This document shows positions 1 through 9,048 of a DNA stretch of 36,663 bases, piece after piece. Under the pieces are notes generated by a model that was given only the letters and a program-made list of their open reading frames with translations, searched no databases and had not been told where the DNA came from. Origin of the DNA: Caulobacter sp. Lineage in GTDB: Bacteria; Pseudomonadota; Alphaproteobacteria; Caulobacterales; Caulobacteraceae. Location: NCBI GenBank assembly GCA_028291265.1, contig JAQGIK010000053.1:1-36663 (forward strand), read 5' to 3'. Numbering within the stretch: the first letter of the stretch is position 1; each line of letters begins with the position of its first letter. The translations under genes were made by a program, and so were the position numbers.

Positions 1-496
1 CGCGAAGAAGCATGGCCTGAAGGCCGACGTCTTCATCGCCGCCCAGGCGATGACCACCGACCGCGCCAGCACCTTCGACTCCGGCGACATGATGCGCGTG
101 GTCGGCTACGACATGAGCAAGGAAGCCGCCGCCAAGGTCTACGCCGAAGCCGGCATCGGCCCCGAAGACCTGGACGTGGTCGAACTGCACGACTGCTTCG
201 CCCACAACGAGTTGATTACTTACGAGGCGCTGGGCCTCTGCCCGGAAGGCGGCGCCGCCAAATTCATCGACGACGGCGACAACACCTATGGCGGCAAGGT
301 GGTGACCAACCCCTCCGGCGGCCTGCTGTCCAAGGGCCATCCGCTCGGGGCCACGGGCCTTGCTCAGTGTACGGAGCTTGTCGAGCAGCTGCGTGGCCGC
401 GCCGGCCCCCGGCAGGTCAACGGCGCCCGCACCGCCCTGCAGCACAACCTCGGTCTCGGCGGCGCCTGCGTCGTCACCCTCTACCAGGCGAACTGA
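1..496 (+). CDS. SCP-x-type thiolase, C-terminal part (5' end outside window)
   Basis: This is the last 164 codons of a thiolase of the non-specific lipid-transfer-protein (SCP-x) class, which cleaves 3-ketoacyl-CoA with CoA or, in related enzymes, performs retro-aldol cleavage of side chains. The open frame runs in from position 2 without a start, so the gene begins upstream. Visible signatures are the HDCFAHNE segment with its active-site His, the [17 protein letters not shown] block typical of thiolase C-terminal domains, and the closing [14 protein letters not shown]. The N-terminal domain with the nucleophilic Cys is not in the window. The stop is followed after two bases by the next gene, so they are certainly cotranscribed. 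It is the thiolytic step of the operon that follows. Whether it is a true thiolase or a steroid-type aldolase needing a DUF35 partner cannot be decided; no DUF35 gene is visible. Confidence 0.92.
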   Translation, partial: AKKHGLKADVFIAAQAMTTDRASTFDSGDMMRVVGYDMSKEAAAKVYAEAGIGPEDLDVVELHDCFAHNELITYEALGLCPEGGAAKFIDDGDNTYGGKVVTNPSGGLLSKGHPLGATGLAQCTELVEQLRGRAGPRQVNGARTALQHNLGLGGACVVTLYQAN

Positions 497-498
497 TC

Positions 499-945
499 AT
501 GGTTGGAAAAGACGCCATCGGCCGCAAGTTCGGCCCCTATGTCGGCACGGTCGACGCCAACCGCCTGCGCTTCTTCGCCAAGGCCACCGGCGAGACCCGG
601 CCCGAATACCTCGACAGCGCCGCGGCCCGCGCCGCCGGCTGGCGCGATATCCCGGCCCCGCCGACCTATCCCTTCTGCCTGCAGATGCTCGACGTCGCCG
701 ACCCGCTCGACTGGCCCAAAAAGCTCGGCATCGACATCGGCCGGGTGCTGCACGGCGAGCAGGCCTTCACCTACCACGGCGACCTCTGCGCCGGGGACGT
801 CCTCGATTTCGAGGTCGAGGTGGTCGACGTCTACGACAAGAACAGCGGCGCCCTGAGCTTCGTGGTCAGCACCCTGTCGGGCCGCGACCCGGCCGGCCGC
901 CTGGCGGTCGAAGGCCGCCAGACCATGGTGGTGAGGAACGCATGA
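499..945 (+). CDS. MaoC-like/FAS1-type hot-dog dehydratase subunit (N-terminal half type)
   Basis: A 148-residue hot-dog fold protein of the kind that forms the N-terminal half of hydratase-2 enzymes (FAS1-like dehydratase domain). Visible features are the N-terminal IGRKFGPYVGTVDANRLRFFAKATGET, the PAPPTYPFCLQM strand segment and the LHGEQAFTYHGDLCAGD region that lies near the active-site tunnel in this family. It lacks the GDHNxVH-type catalytic motif, which is in the next gene. I chose ATG 499, two bases after the thiolase stop, because homologous sequence starts there. The stop overlaps the next start as ATGA, so translation is coupled. Inference: the two products form a heterodimeric 2-enoyl-CoA hydratase with this chain shaping the acyl pocket, as in mycobacterial HadAB or ChsH1/ChsH2. 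Confidence 0.88.
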   Translation: MVGKDAIGRKFGPYVGTVDANRLRFFAKATGETRPEYLDSAAARAAGWRDIPAPPTYPFCLQMLDVADPLDWPKKLGIDIGRVLHGEQAFTYHGDLCAGDVLDFEVEVVDVYDKNSGALSFVVSTLSGRDPAGRLAVEGRQTMVVRNA

Positions 946-1385
946 CCCAAACCCTGCTCAAACCTGACCTGAACCAGACCTGGACCGTCGGCGATGTCGT
1001 CGCCGACCAGACCCATCCGCCGATCAGCCGCTACACGCTGGCCCTCTACGCCGGGGCCTCGGGCGATCACAACGACGTCCATGTCGACATCGACGCGGCC
1101 AAGGCCGCCGGCCTGCCCGACGTCATCGGCCACGGCATGCTGACCATGGCCTACCTGGCCCGCGCGGTGACTACCGCCGTCCCGCAACGAAGGCTGCGGC
1201 GCTGGGGGGTACGGTTCGCCGCCCCGACCCGCATCGGCGAGGTGCTGAGGTGCAGCGCGGCGGTGGCCGAGCTGGTCGAGATCGACGGGCTGCCCGCCGC
1301 CCGCCTCGACCTGAAGACCATCAACCGGGCCGGCGAAATCAAGCTTTTCGGCGAGGCCATCGTGCTGCTCGCCGACCCCGCGTAA
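942..1385 (+). CDS. MaoC-like (R)-specific enoyl-CoA hydratase subunit
   Basis: A 147-residue MaoC-family hydratase carrying the hydratase-2 signature: YAGASGDHNDVHVD followed by GLPDVIGHGMLTM, which contains the catalytic Asp/His pair (Asp and His of GDHNDVH). It adds water to trans-2-enoyl-CoA to give the (R)-3-hydroxyacyl-CoA. At half the length of fused eukaryotic hydratase-2 it needs a partner, and the gene just before (sharing ATGA) encodes the complementary hot-dog half. The product would be oxidised by the SDR encoded next, 14 bases downstream. Identification of the family is firm; the substrate chain or ring system is not known. Confidence 0.9.
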   Translation: MTQTLLKPDLNQTWTVGDVVADQTHPPISRYTLALYAGASGDHNDVHVDIDAAKAAGLPDVIGHGMLTMAYLARAVTTAVPQRRLRRWGVRFAAPTRIGEVLRCSAAVAELVEIDGLPAARLDLKTINRAGEIKLFGEAIVLLADPA

Positions 1386-1399
1386 AAGGAAACCCCCAA

Positions 1400-2227
1400 G
1401 TGTCCAAACTTGCAGGCAAGGTCGCCCTGGTCTCCGGATCGGGCCGCGGCATCGGTCGCGCCATCGCCCTGAAACTGGCGTCGGAAGGCGCCAAGGTGGT
1501 GGTCAACGACCTCGACGACGCCCCCGCCAACGAGGTCGTCGCCGAGATCAAGGCGGCCGGCGGCGAAGCCATCGCCTTCAACGGCGACGTCACCGCCCCC
1601 GACTTCGGCGACCGCTTCGTCGGCGCCGCCATCGAGGCCTTTGGCGGCCTCGACATCATCGTCAACAACGCCGGCTACACCTGGGACAGCACCATCCAGA
1701 AGATGACCGACGCCCAGTTCCAGGCGATGGTCGACGTCCACATGCTGGCCCCGTTCCGCATCCTGCGGGCCGCCGCCGAGCCGATCCGCGTGCTGGCCAA
1801 GCAGGAGAAGGCCGAGGGCCGCTCGTTCCACCGCAAGGTGGTCAACATCTCCTCGATCGCCGGCCTCTACGGCAACGCCGGCCAGGTGAACTACTCCGGC
1901 GCCAAGGCCGCCATCGTCGGCATGACCCAGACCCTGGCCAAGGAGTGGGGCCGTTACGGGGTCAATGTGAACTGCGTGGCCTTCGGCATGATCGAGACCC
2001 GCCTGACCCAGGCCATCGAGACCGAACAGGCGACCATCGACGTCGGCGGCCAGGAACTGAAGGTGGGCATCCAGAAGTCGCTGATCGCCACCTTCAACGC
2101 CCTCATTCCCCTCGGCCGGGCCGGCACCACCGAAGAGGCGGCCGGCGCCGTCTACCTCCTTTGCATTCCGGAGTCCGACTACATCAGCGGCCAGACGGTC
2201 GTCGCCGGCGGCGGCCTGGTGATCTGA
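1400..2227 (+). CDS. SDR-family 3-hydroxyacyl-CoA dehydrogenase
   Basis: A 275-residue classical short-chain dehydrogenase. Seen: the Rossmann motif GSGRGIG (residues 13-19), Asp-rich second strand VVVNDLDD that selects NAD, NNAG (89-92), the catalytic Ser in NISSIAG (about 152) and YSGAK with Tyr165 and Lys169. It starts at GTG 1400, with AAAAGGA as ribosome-binding site about nine bases upstream; no in-frame ATG gives a better start. The sequence style (VVVND after the first helix, an insert around RVLAKQEKAEGRSFHRK) resembles the dehydrogenase part of peroxisomal MFE-2/HSD17B4 and bacterial FabG4-like enzymes. By position it oxidises the (R)-3-hydroxyacyl-CoA made by the preceding hydratase. 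Its stop overlaps the next start as TGATG. Confidence 0.9.
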   Translation: MSKLAGKVALVSGSGRGIGRAIALKLASEGAKVVVNDLDDAPANEVVAEIKAAGGEAIAFNGDVTAPDFGDRFVGAAIEAFGGLDIIVNNAGYTWDSTIQKMTDAQFQAMVDVHMLAPFRILRAAAEPIRVLAKQEKAEGRSFHRKVVNISSIAGLYGNAGQVNYSGAKAAIVGMTQTLAKEWGRYGVNVNCVAFGMIETRLTQAIETEQATIDVGGQELKVGIQKSLIATFNALIPLGRAGTTEEAAGAVYLLCIPESDYISGQTVVAGGGLVI

Positions 2228-3360
2228 TGCGCAGCCCCGGCCTGTTCGATACCGAGCACGAGCAGTTCCGGGAGTCGGTCCGCCGCTTCCTGGAGACCGA
2301 GGCCGTGCCCCACCGCGAGGCCTGGGACGCCGCCGGCCGCATCGACCGCGACCTGTGGCGGTCGGCCGGGGCGCTGGGCATGCTGGGCTCGGCCATCCCC
2401 GACCAGTACGGCGGGGCCGGCGCCGACAGGCTCTATCCCTTCATCGCCGCCGAGGAGCTGGGCCGCTCCGGCTTCGCCTTCGCCGGCTGGACGGTGCAGG
2501 ACATCTGCTGCCAGTACATCCTGAAGTACGGCACGGAGGACCAGAAGCAGGCCTGGCTGCCCGGCCTGTGCGCCGGCGACATCATCGCCTCGGTGGCGAT
2601 GACCGAGCCCGGGGCCGGCACCGACCTCAAGGCCATCCGCACGACGGCCCGCCGCGACGGCGACGACTACGTCCTGTCAGGCCAGAAGACCTTCATCACC
2701 AACGGCCCCAGCTGCGATGTCGCCATCGTCGTCGCCAAGACCGACCCTGCCGCCGGCGCCAAGGGCGTCAGCCTGTTCCTCGTCGAGGCCAACCGCCCCG
2801 GCTTCGACAAGGGCCGCAACCTCCAGAAGCTCGGCCAGAAGCTGCAGGACACCGGCGAGCTGTTCTTCAACGAGGTCCGCGTGCCGGCCTCGAGCCTGCT
2901 GGGGACCGAGGGCCAGGGCTTCTTCCACCTGATGAGCGACCTGCCGTTCGAGCGTCTGCTGATCAGCGTCAACGCCGTCGCCGCCGCCCGCAGCGCCTTC
3001 GAGATGACGGTCGAATACGCCCGCGCCCGGCCGCTGTTCGGGGCGACCCTGCTCGACCAGCAGAACAGCCGCTTTCGCCTGGCCGAACTGAAGACCGAGA
3101 TCGCCGTCGGCCAGGCCTTCGTCGACCAGCTGCTCGCCGGCTACCTGGCCGGCACCACCAACGGCGATGACGCCGCCATGGCCAAATACTGGACCACCGA
3201 ACTGCAGTGCCGCGTCGCCGACGCCTGCGTCCAGCTGCACGGGGGCAACGGCTACATGCTCGACTACCCCATCACCCGGGCCTACGCCGACGCCCGGGCG
3301 CAACGCATCTACGGCGGATCCAACGAAACGATGCGGGACCTCATCGGCCGCACACTTTAG
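2227..3360 (+). CDS. Acyl-CoA dehydrogenase
   Basis: A 377-residue FAD-dependent acyl-CoA dehydrogenase that makes the trans-2-enoyl-CoA at the first oxidative step of beta-oxidation. Seen: the helical N-terminal domain (LFDTEHEQFRESVRRFLE), the FAD-binding MTEPGAGTDL segment, GQKTFITNG in the beta-domain, and the C-terminal LHGGNGYM and RIYGGSNETMRDLIGR blocks. The position used as catalytic Glu in medium-chain enzymes (YEGT) is Gly here. By contrast Glu242 in PFERLLI aligns with the base used by isovaleryl- and long-chain-type enzymes, so this chain should be active alone. The start overlaps the SDR stop by one base. Electron acceptor would be ETF, not encoded here. Confidence 0.95.
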   Translation: MRSPGLFDTEHEQFRESVRRFLETEAVPHREAWDAAGRIDRDLWRSAGALGMLGSAIPDQYGGAGADRLYPFIAAEELGRSGFAFAGWTVQDICCQYILKYGTEDQKQAWLPGLCAGDIIASVAMTEPGAGTDLKAIRTTARRDGDDYVLSGQKTFITNGPSCDVAIVVAKTDPAAGAKGVSLFLVEANRPGFDKGRNLQKLGQKLQDTGELFFNEVRVPASSLLGTEGQGFFHLMSDLPFERLLISVNAVAAARSAFEMTVEYARARPLFGATLLDQQNSRFRLAELKTEIAVGQAFVDQLLAGYLAGTTNGDDAAMAKYWTTELQCRVADACVQLHGGNGYMLDYPITRAYADARAQRIYGGSNETMRDLIGRTL

Positions 3361-3372
3361 GGAAGACAGGCC

Positions 3373-4917
<1,545 letters not shown>

Positions 4918-4924
4918 GGGGCCT

Positions 4925-5380
4925 ATGCGCCTGGCCCTGTTCAATCCGCAGATCCCCCAGAACGTCGGGGCCTGCATCCGGCTGTCGGCCTGTTTCGACG
5001 TCGAGCTGCACATCGTCGAGCCGGTCGGCTTCAGCTTCGACGACCGCTCGATGAAGCGGGCCGCCCTCGACTACGGCCCCTTGAGCCACATGATCCGCCA
5101 CGCCGACTGGGACGCCTTCCAGACCGCCAGGGGCCCAGGCCGGCTGGTGCTGTTCACCACCAGGGGGGCGACGCCGCTCGACAGCTTCACCTTCGAAGCC
5201 GGCGACACCCTGCTGTTCGGCAGCGAGACGGCCGGGGCGCCGGACCACGTCCACGCCGTCGCCGACGCCCGGGTGGTGATTCCGATCCGGCCCGGCGCGC
5301 GGTCGATGAACCTGTCGGTCAGCGCCGGCATCGGCCTGTTCGAAGGCCTCAGGCAGACAGGCGGTCTGACGCCGCGTTGA
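4925..5380 (+). CDS. trmL: tRNA (cytidine/uridine(34)-2'-O)-methyltransferase TrmL
   Basis: A 151-residue SPOUT-class methyltransferase matching TrmL in length and layout; it methylates the ribose 2'-OH of the wobble base in tRNA-Leu isoacceptors in the cytoplasm. Seen: the opening LFNPQIPQNVGACIRLSACF (NxGxxxR motif 1), LLFGSETAG (motif 2, SAM loop) and IPIRPGARSMNLSVSAGIGLFE (motif 3, trefoil knot). AAGGGG precedes ATG 4925, eight bases after the ligase stop, so it rides at the end of the beta-oxidation operon, although its role is unrelated housekeeping. Its last 32 bases overlap the end of the convergent MerR gene. Confidence 0.93.
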   Translation: MRLALFNPQIPQNVGACIRLSACFDVELHIVEPVGFSFDDRSMKRAALDYGPLSHMIRHADWDAFQTARGPGRLVLFTTRGATPLDSFTFEAGDTLLFGSETAGAPDHVHAVADARVVIPIRPGARSMNLSVSAGIGLFEGLRQTGGLTPR

Positions 5381-5753
5381 GCGCCACCCCGGCCCGCGAC
5401 GCCAAGGCGTCGACACAGGCCAGGCGCGCGGTCAGCCGCTGGTGATGCTCACGCAGCAGGTCGCGCAGGGCGTCCGGCGAGCCGCCGCCCGGCATGGCGT
5501 CGGCCTCGGCGAGGGCGGCGATGTCGTCGAGGCTGACCCCGATGGCCCTAAGTTCGGCGATCTGGGCCAAGCGCTCGAGATCGGCGGCGTCGAAAGTGCG
5601 GATGTCCCTCGCGTCGCGCCGGCTCTCGATCAGGCCGCGCTGCTCGTAGAACCGGATGGCCCGGATCGTCAGGCCGGTCAGCCGGGCGGCCCGGCCGATG
5701 GAGATGCGCGAGGCGATGGAGGGCTTGAGGCGGGCCGGGGCGAGGTAGGTCAT
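5349..5753 (-). CDS. MerR-family transcriptional regulator
   Basis: A 134-residue regulator with an N-terminal MerR winged helix-turn-helix at about residues 17-85: ISIGRAARLTGLTIRAIRFYEQRGLI followed by RTFDAADLERLAQI and a helical dimerisation tail. It has no Cys cluster, so it is not a typical metal sensor. The start at 5753 follows a GAGAGAG ribosome-binding site. It is the last gene of a three-gene - strand run, 17 bases after the hydrolase, suggesting it controls that acyl-CoA dehydrogenase/hydrolase operon. MerR proteins of this class near beta-oxidation genes often respond to acyl or organic ligands; that is inference. Confidence 0.88.
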   Translation of the reverse strand: MTYLAPARLKPSIASRISIGRAARLTGLTIRAIRFYEQRGLIESRRDARDIRTFDAADLERLAQIAELRAIGVSLDDIAALAEADAMPGGGSPDALRDLLREHHQRLTARLACVDALASRAGVALNAASDRLSA

Positions 5754-5770
5754 ACGATCTCTCTCAAGAG

Positions 5771-6607
5771 TCAGGGCGGGGCCATTTCGGCGAGGTAGTC
5801 GAGCAGGGCCGAACCGAAGTCGGTGTTCTGGTCGCCGGCCACCATGTGACGGGCGCCGGGGACCAGGATGGTGCGGCCGTGCGGCATCATCGCTTCGTAG
5901 GCCGCCTGCTCGCCCGGACCGACGATCTCGCTGTGCTCGCCGCGGACCAGCAGGGTCGGGGCGGTGATGGCGCGGGCGGCGCTGGCCAGGGTCTCGCCCG
6001 CCGCCACCCGGTCGCGGGCCGTCACCGCCATGAAGGACGGGTCCCAGTGCCAGTGCAGCCGGCCCTCGCGCCAGCGCAGGTTCTTCATCAGCCCCTCCGG
6101 ATTGGACGGGCGCGGCCGATGCGGCAGGTAGCCGGCGACGGCGTCGGCGGCCTCATCGAGGTTGGCAAACCCGTTCGGGGCCGAGGCCATGAAGCGCTGA
6201 ATGTTGTCGGCCCCGTCGGCCGGCGGGCTGGGGGTGATGTCGACCAGGATGATGGCCCGCAGCAGGTCCGGCGCCTTCGCTCCGGCCAGCAGGGCCGCCA
6301 TGCCGCCCAGCGAAGCGCCGACCAGCACCAGGGGCTTGCCGACATGGGCCATGACGGCCGAAACGTCACCGGCGAAGGCGGCCATCTCATAGTCGCCGTC
6401 GGCCGCCCAGCCGCTGTCGCCGTGACCGCGCAGGTCCATCGAGAGCACGTGGTAGCCCCGCGCCGCCAGCATCCGGGCCGTCGCGCCCCAGGCGTGGCGG
6501 GTCTGGCCGCCGCCGTGCAGCAGCAGGACCGGGGCGGCGGCCGCGTCGCCGTAGCGGTCGATGGCCAGGGCTAAGCCGCCGTGGCCGATGAAGCGATGCT
6601 CACTCAT
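5771..6607 (-). CDS. Alpha/beta-fold hydrolase
   Basis: A 278-residue alpha/beta hydrolase. Seen: oxyanion-hole HGGGQTRHAW (31-40), LRGHGDSG, nucleophile elbow VGASLGG with Ser99, the acidic-residue region LLVRGEHSEIVGP, and the catalytic His in PGARHMVAGD near the C terminus. No signal peptide, so cytoplasmic. The start ATG at 6607 overlaps the stop of the upstream acyl-CoA dehydrogenase (ATGA), so the two are translationally coupled and likely act on the same compound, for example as a thioesterase, ester hydrolase or ring-cleavage C-C hydrolase. The family fold is certain; the reaction is not. Confidence 0.88.
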   Translation of the reverse strand: MSEHRFIGHGGLALAIDRYGDAAAAPVLLLHGGGQTRHAWGATARMLAARGYHVLSMDLRGHGDSGWAADGDYEMAAFAGDVSAVMAHVGKPLVLVGASLGGMAALLAGAKAPDLLRAIILVDITPSPPADGADNIQRFMASAPNGFANLDEAADAVAGYLPHRPRPSNPEGLMKNLRWREGRLHWHWDPSFMAVTARDRVAAGETLASAARAITAPTLLVRGEHSEIVGPGEQAAYEAMMPHGRTILVPGARHMVAGDQNTDFGSALLDYLAEMAPP

Positions 6608-7830
6608 AGGCCCAGCACCGCCTTGGCCATGATGTTGCGCTGGATCTCGTTGGTCCCCGCGTAGATCGAGCCGGCCCGGTCGTTGAGATACTTGGCCGCC
6701 ACCGTCCAGCTGTAGTCGGGCCCGACCCCGTCCTTCTGGGCCGGCGGCACAAAGCCCGGCGACGGCCCGCCCGGCGAGACCATGTGCGGCTGGTAGACCC
6801 CGGCGTAGACGCCCGACGCGGCGAGCGCGATCTCGGTCAGCCGCTGGCTGAGCTCGGTGCCGACCGTCTTGAGGATCGACGACTCCGGCCCCGGCGCCCC
6901 GCCGACCGACAGCGCCGACATCACCCTAAGCTCGATGGCCGCCAGGGCGTCGACCTGCACGGCCGCCTCGGCCAGCTGGCGGCGCAGGGAAACGCCCTCC
7001 GGATCGTCGCGGTCCGGAAACTGCGCCTCGAGGATGGACGCGGCCTTGGCGATCCGCGCCCGCATGCCGGGGCTGGCGACGCCGCCGCCGCGCTCGAACT
7101 GCATCAGGTACTTGGCCACCGTCCAGCCCTGGCCGACCGGCCCGACGGCGTTGGCCTTCGGCACCCGCACCTGGGTGAAGAAGACATGGTTCTGGATATG
7201 CTCGCCCGACAGCGAGACGATGGGGGTGACCTCGACACCGGGGCTGGTCATGTCGATCAGCAGGAAGGTGATGCCCTTCTGCGGGATCTCCTCCTTCGCC
7301 GTGCGGACCAGGCAGAAGATCCAGTTCGCCTCATGGGCGTGGGTGGTCCACAGCTTGTGGCCTGTGCAGACAAAGTCGTCGCCGTCCTCGACCGCGCTCA
7401 TCTGCAGCGTGGCCAGGTCCGAGCCCGACTGCGGCTCCGAATAGCCCTGGCACCAGAAGTCCTCGCCGCTCAGCATGCGCGGCAGGAAATACGCCTGCTG
7501 CGCCGGCGTCCCGTGGCCGATCAGCACCGGGCCGCACATGCCGATTCCCATCGGCGACACCGGCGGCGCCCCGGCCGCCGCCATCTCGGTGGCGAAGATG
7601 TAGCGCTGGCTGACCGACCAGCCGCGGCCGCCGAATTCCACCGGCCAGGCCGGCGCCGCCCAGCCCTTGGCATGCAGAATCTTCTGCCAGCCCATGCCGA
7701 CCCTGTAGTCGGCGTAGACGCTGGTCAGGCTGTTGCCGGCCTTCCTCAGATCGGGCGTCAGTTCGGCGGCGATAAAGGCCCGGACCTCGTCTCGGAAGGC
7801 GAGATCCCCGGCGCTCCAGTCGATGTTCAC
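6604..7830 (-). CDS. Acyl-CoA dehydrogenase
   Basis: A 408-residue acyl-CoA dehydrogenase of the larger type common in steroid, bile-acid and cyclic-acid catabolism. Seen: GYSEPQSGSDLA (FAD/substrate loop), GHKLWTTHAHEANW in the beta-domain, and IYAGTNEIQRNIMAK at the C terminus. The medium-chain catalytic Glu position is Ala (YAGT), but Glu246 in QFERGGG could act as base. The start is GTG 7830, supported by GGAGG seven bases upstream. A long insert rich in Gly/Pro (about 350-375) is usual for this subfamily. It forms an operon with the overlapping hydrolase gene and possibly the small upstream protein. It is a separate enzyme from the + strand dehydrogenase at 2227. Confidence 0.94.
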   Translation of the reverse strand: MNIDWSAGDLAFRDEVRAFIAAELTPDLRKAGNSLTSVYADYRVGMGWQKILHAKGWAAPAWPVEFGGRGWSVSQRYIFATEMAAAGAPPVSPMGIGMCGPVLIGHGTPAQQAYFLPRMLSGEDFWCQGYSEPQSGSDLATLQMSAVEDGDDFVCTGHKLWTTHAHEANWIFCLVRTAKEEIPQKGITFLLIDMTSPGVEVTPIVSLSGEHIQNHVFFTQVRVPKANAVGPVGQGWTVAKYLMQFERGGGVASPGMRARIAKAASILEAQFPDRDDPEGVSLRRQLAEAAVQVDALAAIELRVMSALSVGGAPGPESSILKTVGTELSQRLTEIALAASGVYAGVYQPHMVSPGGPSPGFVPPAQKDGVGPDYSWTVAAKYLNDRAGSIYAGTNEIQRNIMAKAVLGL

Positions 7831-7853
7831 AGGCAGTCCTCCGGCCGGTTTCA

Positions 7854-7874
7854 GCCAAGCTTGCGCAGCTTGGC
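7854..7874. repeat. Perfect 8-bp inverted repeat between small gene and acyl-CoA dehydrogenase
   Basis: GCCAAGCT, five bases, AGCTTGGC. It lies between the stop of the 50-residue gene (7901) and the GTG start of the dehydrogenase (7830). There is no T-run on either side. It could be a transcript-end or stability hairpin for the small gene, or an operator for the dehydrogenase operon. Confidence 0.6.
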
Positions 7875-7900
7875 GTCACGTAAGGCCAGAGGTTTGGCGC

Positions 7901-8053
7901 TTAAGCGCGGCTGTCGCGCAGCCAGGGCTTGTCATAAGCGATCCTCACGGAGGCTTCCGACGTGGCCCGCAGGGCGGCGGCGAAGTTGGCCCACAGCTTG
8001 CCCAGGCCCGTGCGGGGCGTGGAGGTGCGGTTCGTTTGGATGATGTTGGTCAT
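7901..8053 (-). CDS. Small basic protein, 50 residues, function unknown
   Basis: The start at ATG 8053 is fixed by AAAGGAG seven bases upstream, one of the best ribosome-binding sites in the window; the frame is open further upstream but without such a site. The product is MTNIIQTNRTSTPRTGLG followed by an amphipathic stretch KLWANFAAALRATSE and a basic end (KPWLRDSRA). There is no signal peptide. It sits divergently to a LysR gene with 95 bases between the starts, a common arrangement for a LysR target, and about 70 bases before the acyl-CoA dehydrogenase on the same strand. Size and Arg/Trp content recall DUF1127/YjiS-type proteins, which often neighbour LysR genes, but I do not see that motif clearly. 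Confidence 0.7.
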   Translation of the reverse strand: MTNIIQTNRTSTPRTGLGKLWANFAAALRATSEASVRIAYDKPWLRDSRA

Positions 8054-8148
8054 GGTGGACTCCTTTCGTGGCTGGAAGATGCCCCTTCGCCCGCCGCCTC
8101 GCCAACCAAAGGATCGACAGACTTCATAAGCCAGGATAATCAAATGCC

Positions 8149-9048
8149 ATGCGCAGGCTACCGCCGCTGAGCGCCGTGCGGGTCTTCGAGGCCGCCGCCC
8201 GGCATGAGAATTTCACCGCCGCCGCCGGCGAGCTGGGCATGACCCAGGCCGCCGTCAGCCACCAGATCCGCCTGCTGGAGGACCGCCTCGGCCAGCGCCT
8301 GTTCCGCCGCGAGCGCCAGCGGGTGATCCTGACCGAGACCGGCCGCCGCGCCGCCTTGCGGGCCGGCCGGGGGCTGGACGAGATCGAGGCGGCCTTCTCC
8401 GAGCTGCGGGCCGAGGACGACGGGGCCCTGACCATCTCCACGACCGTCACCTTCGCCAACACCTGGCTGGCCTGGCGGCTGGGGCGGTTCCAGGTCAGCC
8501 ATCCCGACATCGCCGTGCGTCTCTCGGCCGACAACACCCTCACCGACTTCGCGGCCGGCGACGTCGATGTCGCCATTCGCCTGGGCGACGGCCAGTGGCC
8601 GGAGCTGGCGACGCACCGGCTGGCTGCCGTCGACTTCACCCCCATGTGCAGCCCGGCCTTCCTCGCCGGCCAGGGCGGGACCATCGCCCTGGAAGACCTG
8701 CCGAGCCTGCCGCTGATCAGCCCGGCCGAACCGTCCTGGACCCAGTGGCTGCATGACGCCGGGCTTTCCCCGGCCGAGGTCGGGCCGCTGTCGGGGGTGC
8801 ATCTGGACACCCAGGCCAACGAGGGCCACGCGGCCATGGCCGGCCAGGGCATCGCCATCCTGACCCCCTTCCTGTGGCGCCAGGACATGGCCGACGGGCG
8901 GCTGACCCGGCTGTTCGCCCAGACCTCGACGCTCGGCCAGGCCTTCTGGCTGGTCTACCCCGAGCACCGCCGCCGCTCTCCGAAAATCCGCCGCTTCCGC
9001 GAGTGGCTTGAGGCGGAAGTGGCGCTGACCCGGGCGACGCTCGACTAG
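8149..9048 (+). CDS. LysR-family transcriptional regulator, GcvA-like
   Basis: A 299-residue LysR regulator. The N-terminal winged helix is textbook GcvA type: LPPLSAVRVFEAAARHENFTAAAGELG, then TQAAVSHQIRLLEDRLGQRLF and TETGRRA. The rest (about 90-295) is the periplasmic-binding-protein-like effector domain (STTVTFANTWLAWRLGRFQ, FAAGDVDVAIRLGDG). It is transcribed divergently from the 50-residue gene and so probably regulates it and itself from the shared 95-base interval. A GATAAT hexamer just before ATG 8149 could be a -10 element giving a very short leader. The stop overlaps the convergent kinase stop by three bases. Confidence 0.93.
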   Translation: MRRLPPLSAVRVFEAAARHENFTAAAGELGMTQAAVSHQIRLLEDRLGQRLFRRERQRVILTETGRRAALRAGRGLDEIEAAFSELRAEDDGALTISTTVTFANTWLAWRLGRFQVSHPDIAVRLSADNTLTDFAAGDVDVAIRLGDGQWPELATHRLAAVDFTPMCSPAFLAGQGGTIALEDLPSLPLISPAEPSWTQWLHDAGLSPAEVGPLSGVHLDTQANEGHAAMAGQGIAILTPFLWRQDMADGRLTRLFAQTSTLGQAFWLVYPEHRRRSPKIRRFREWLEAEVALTRATLD

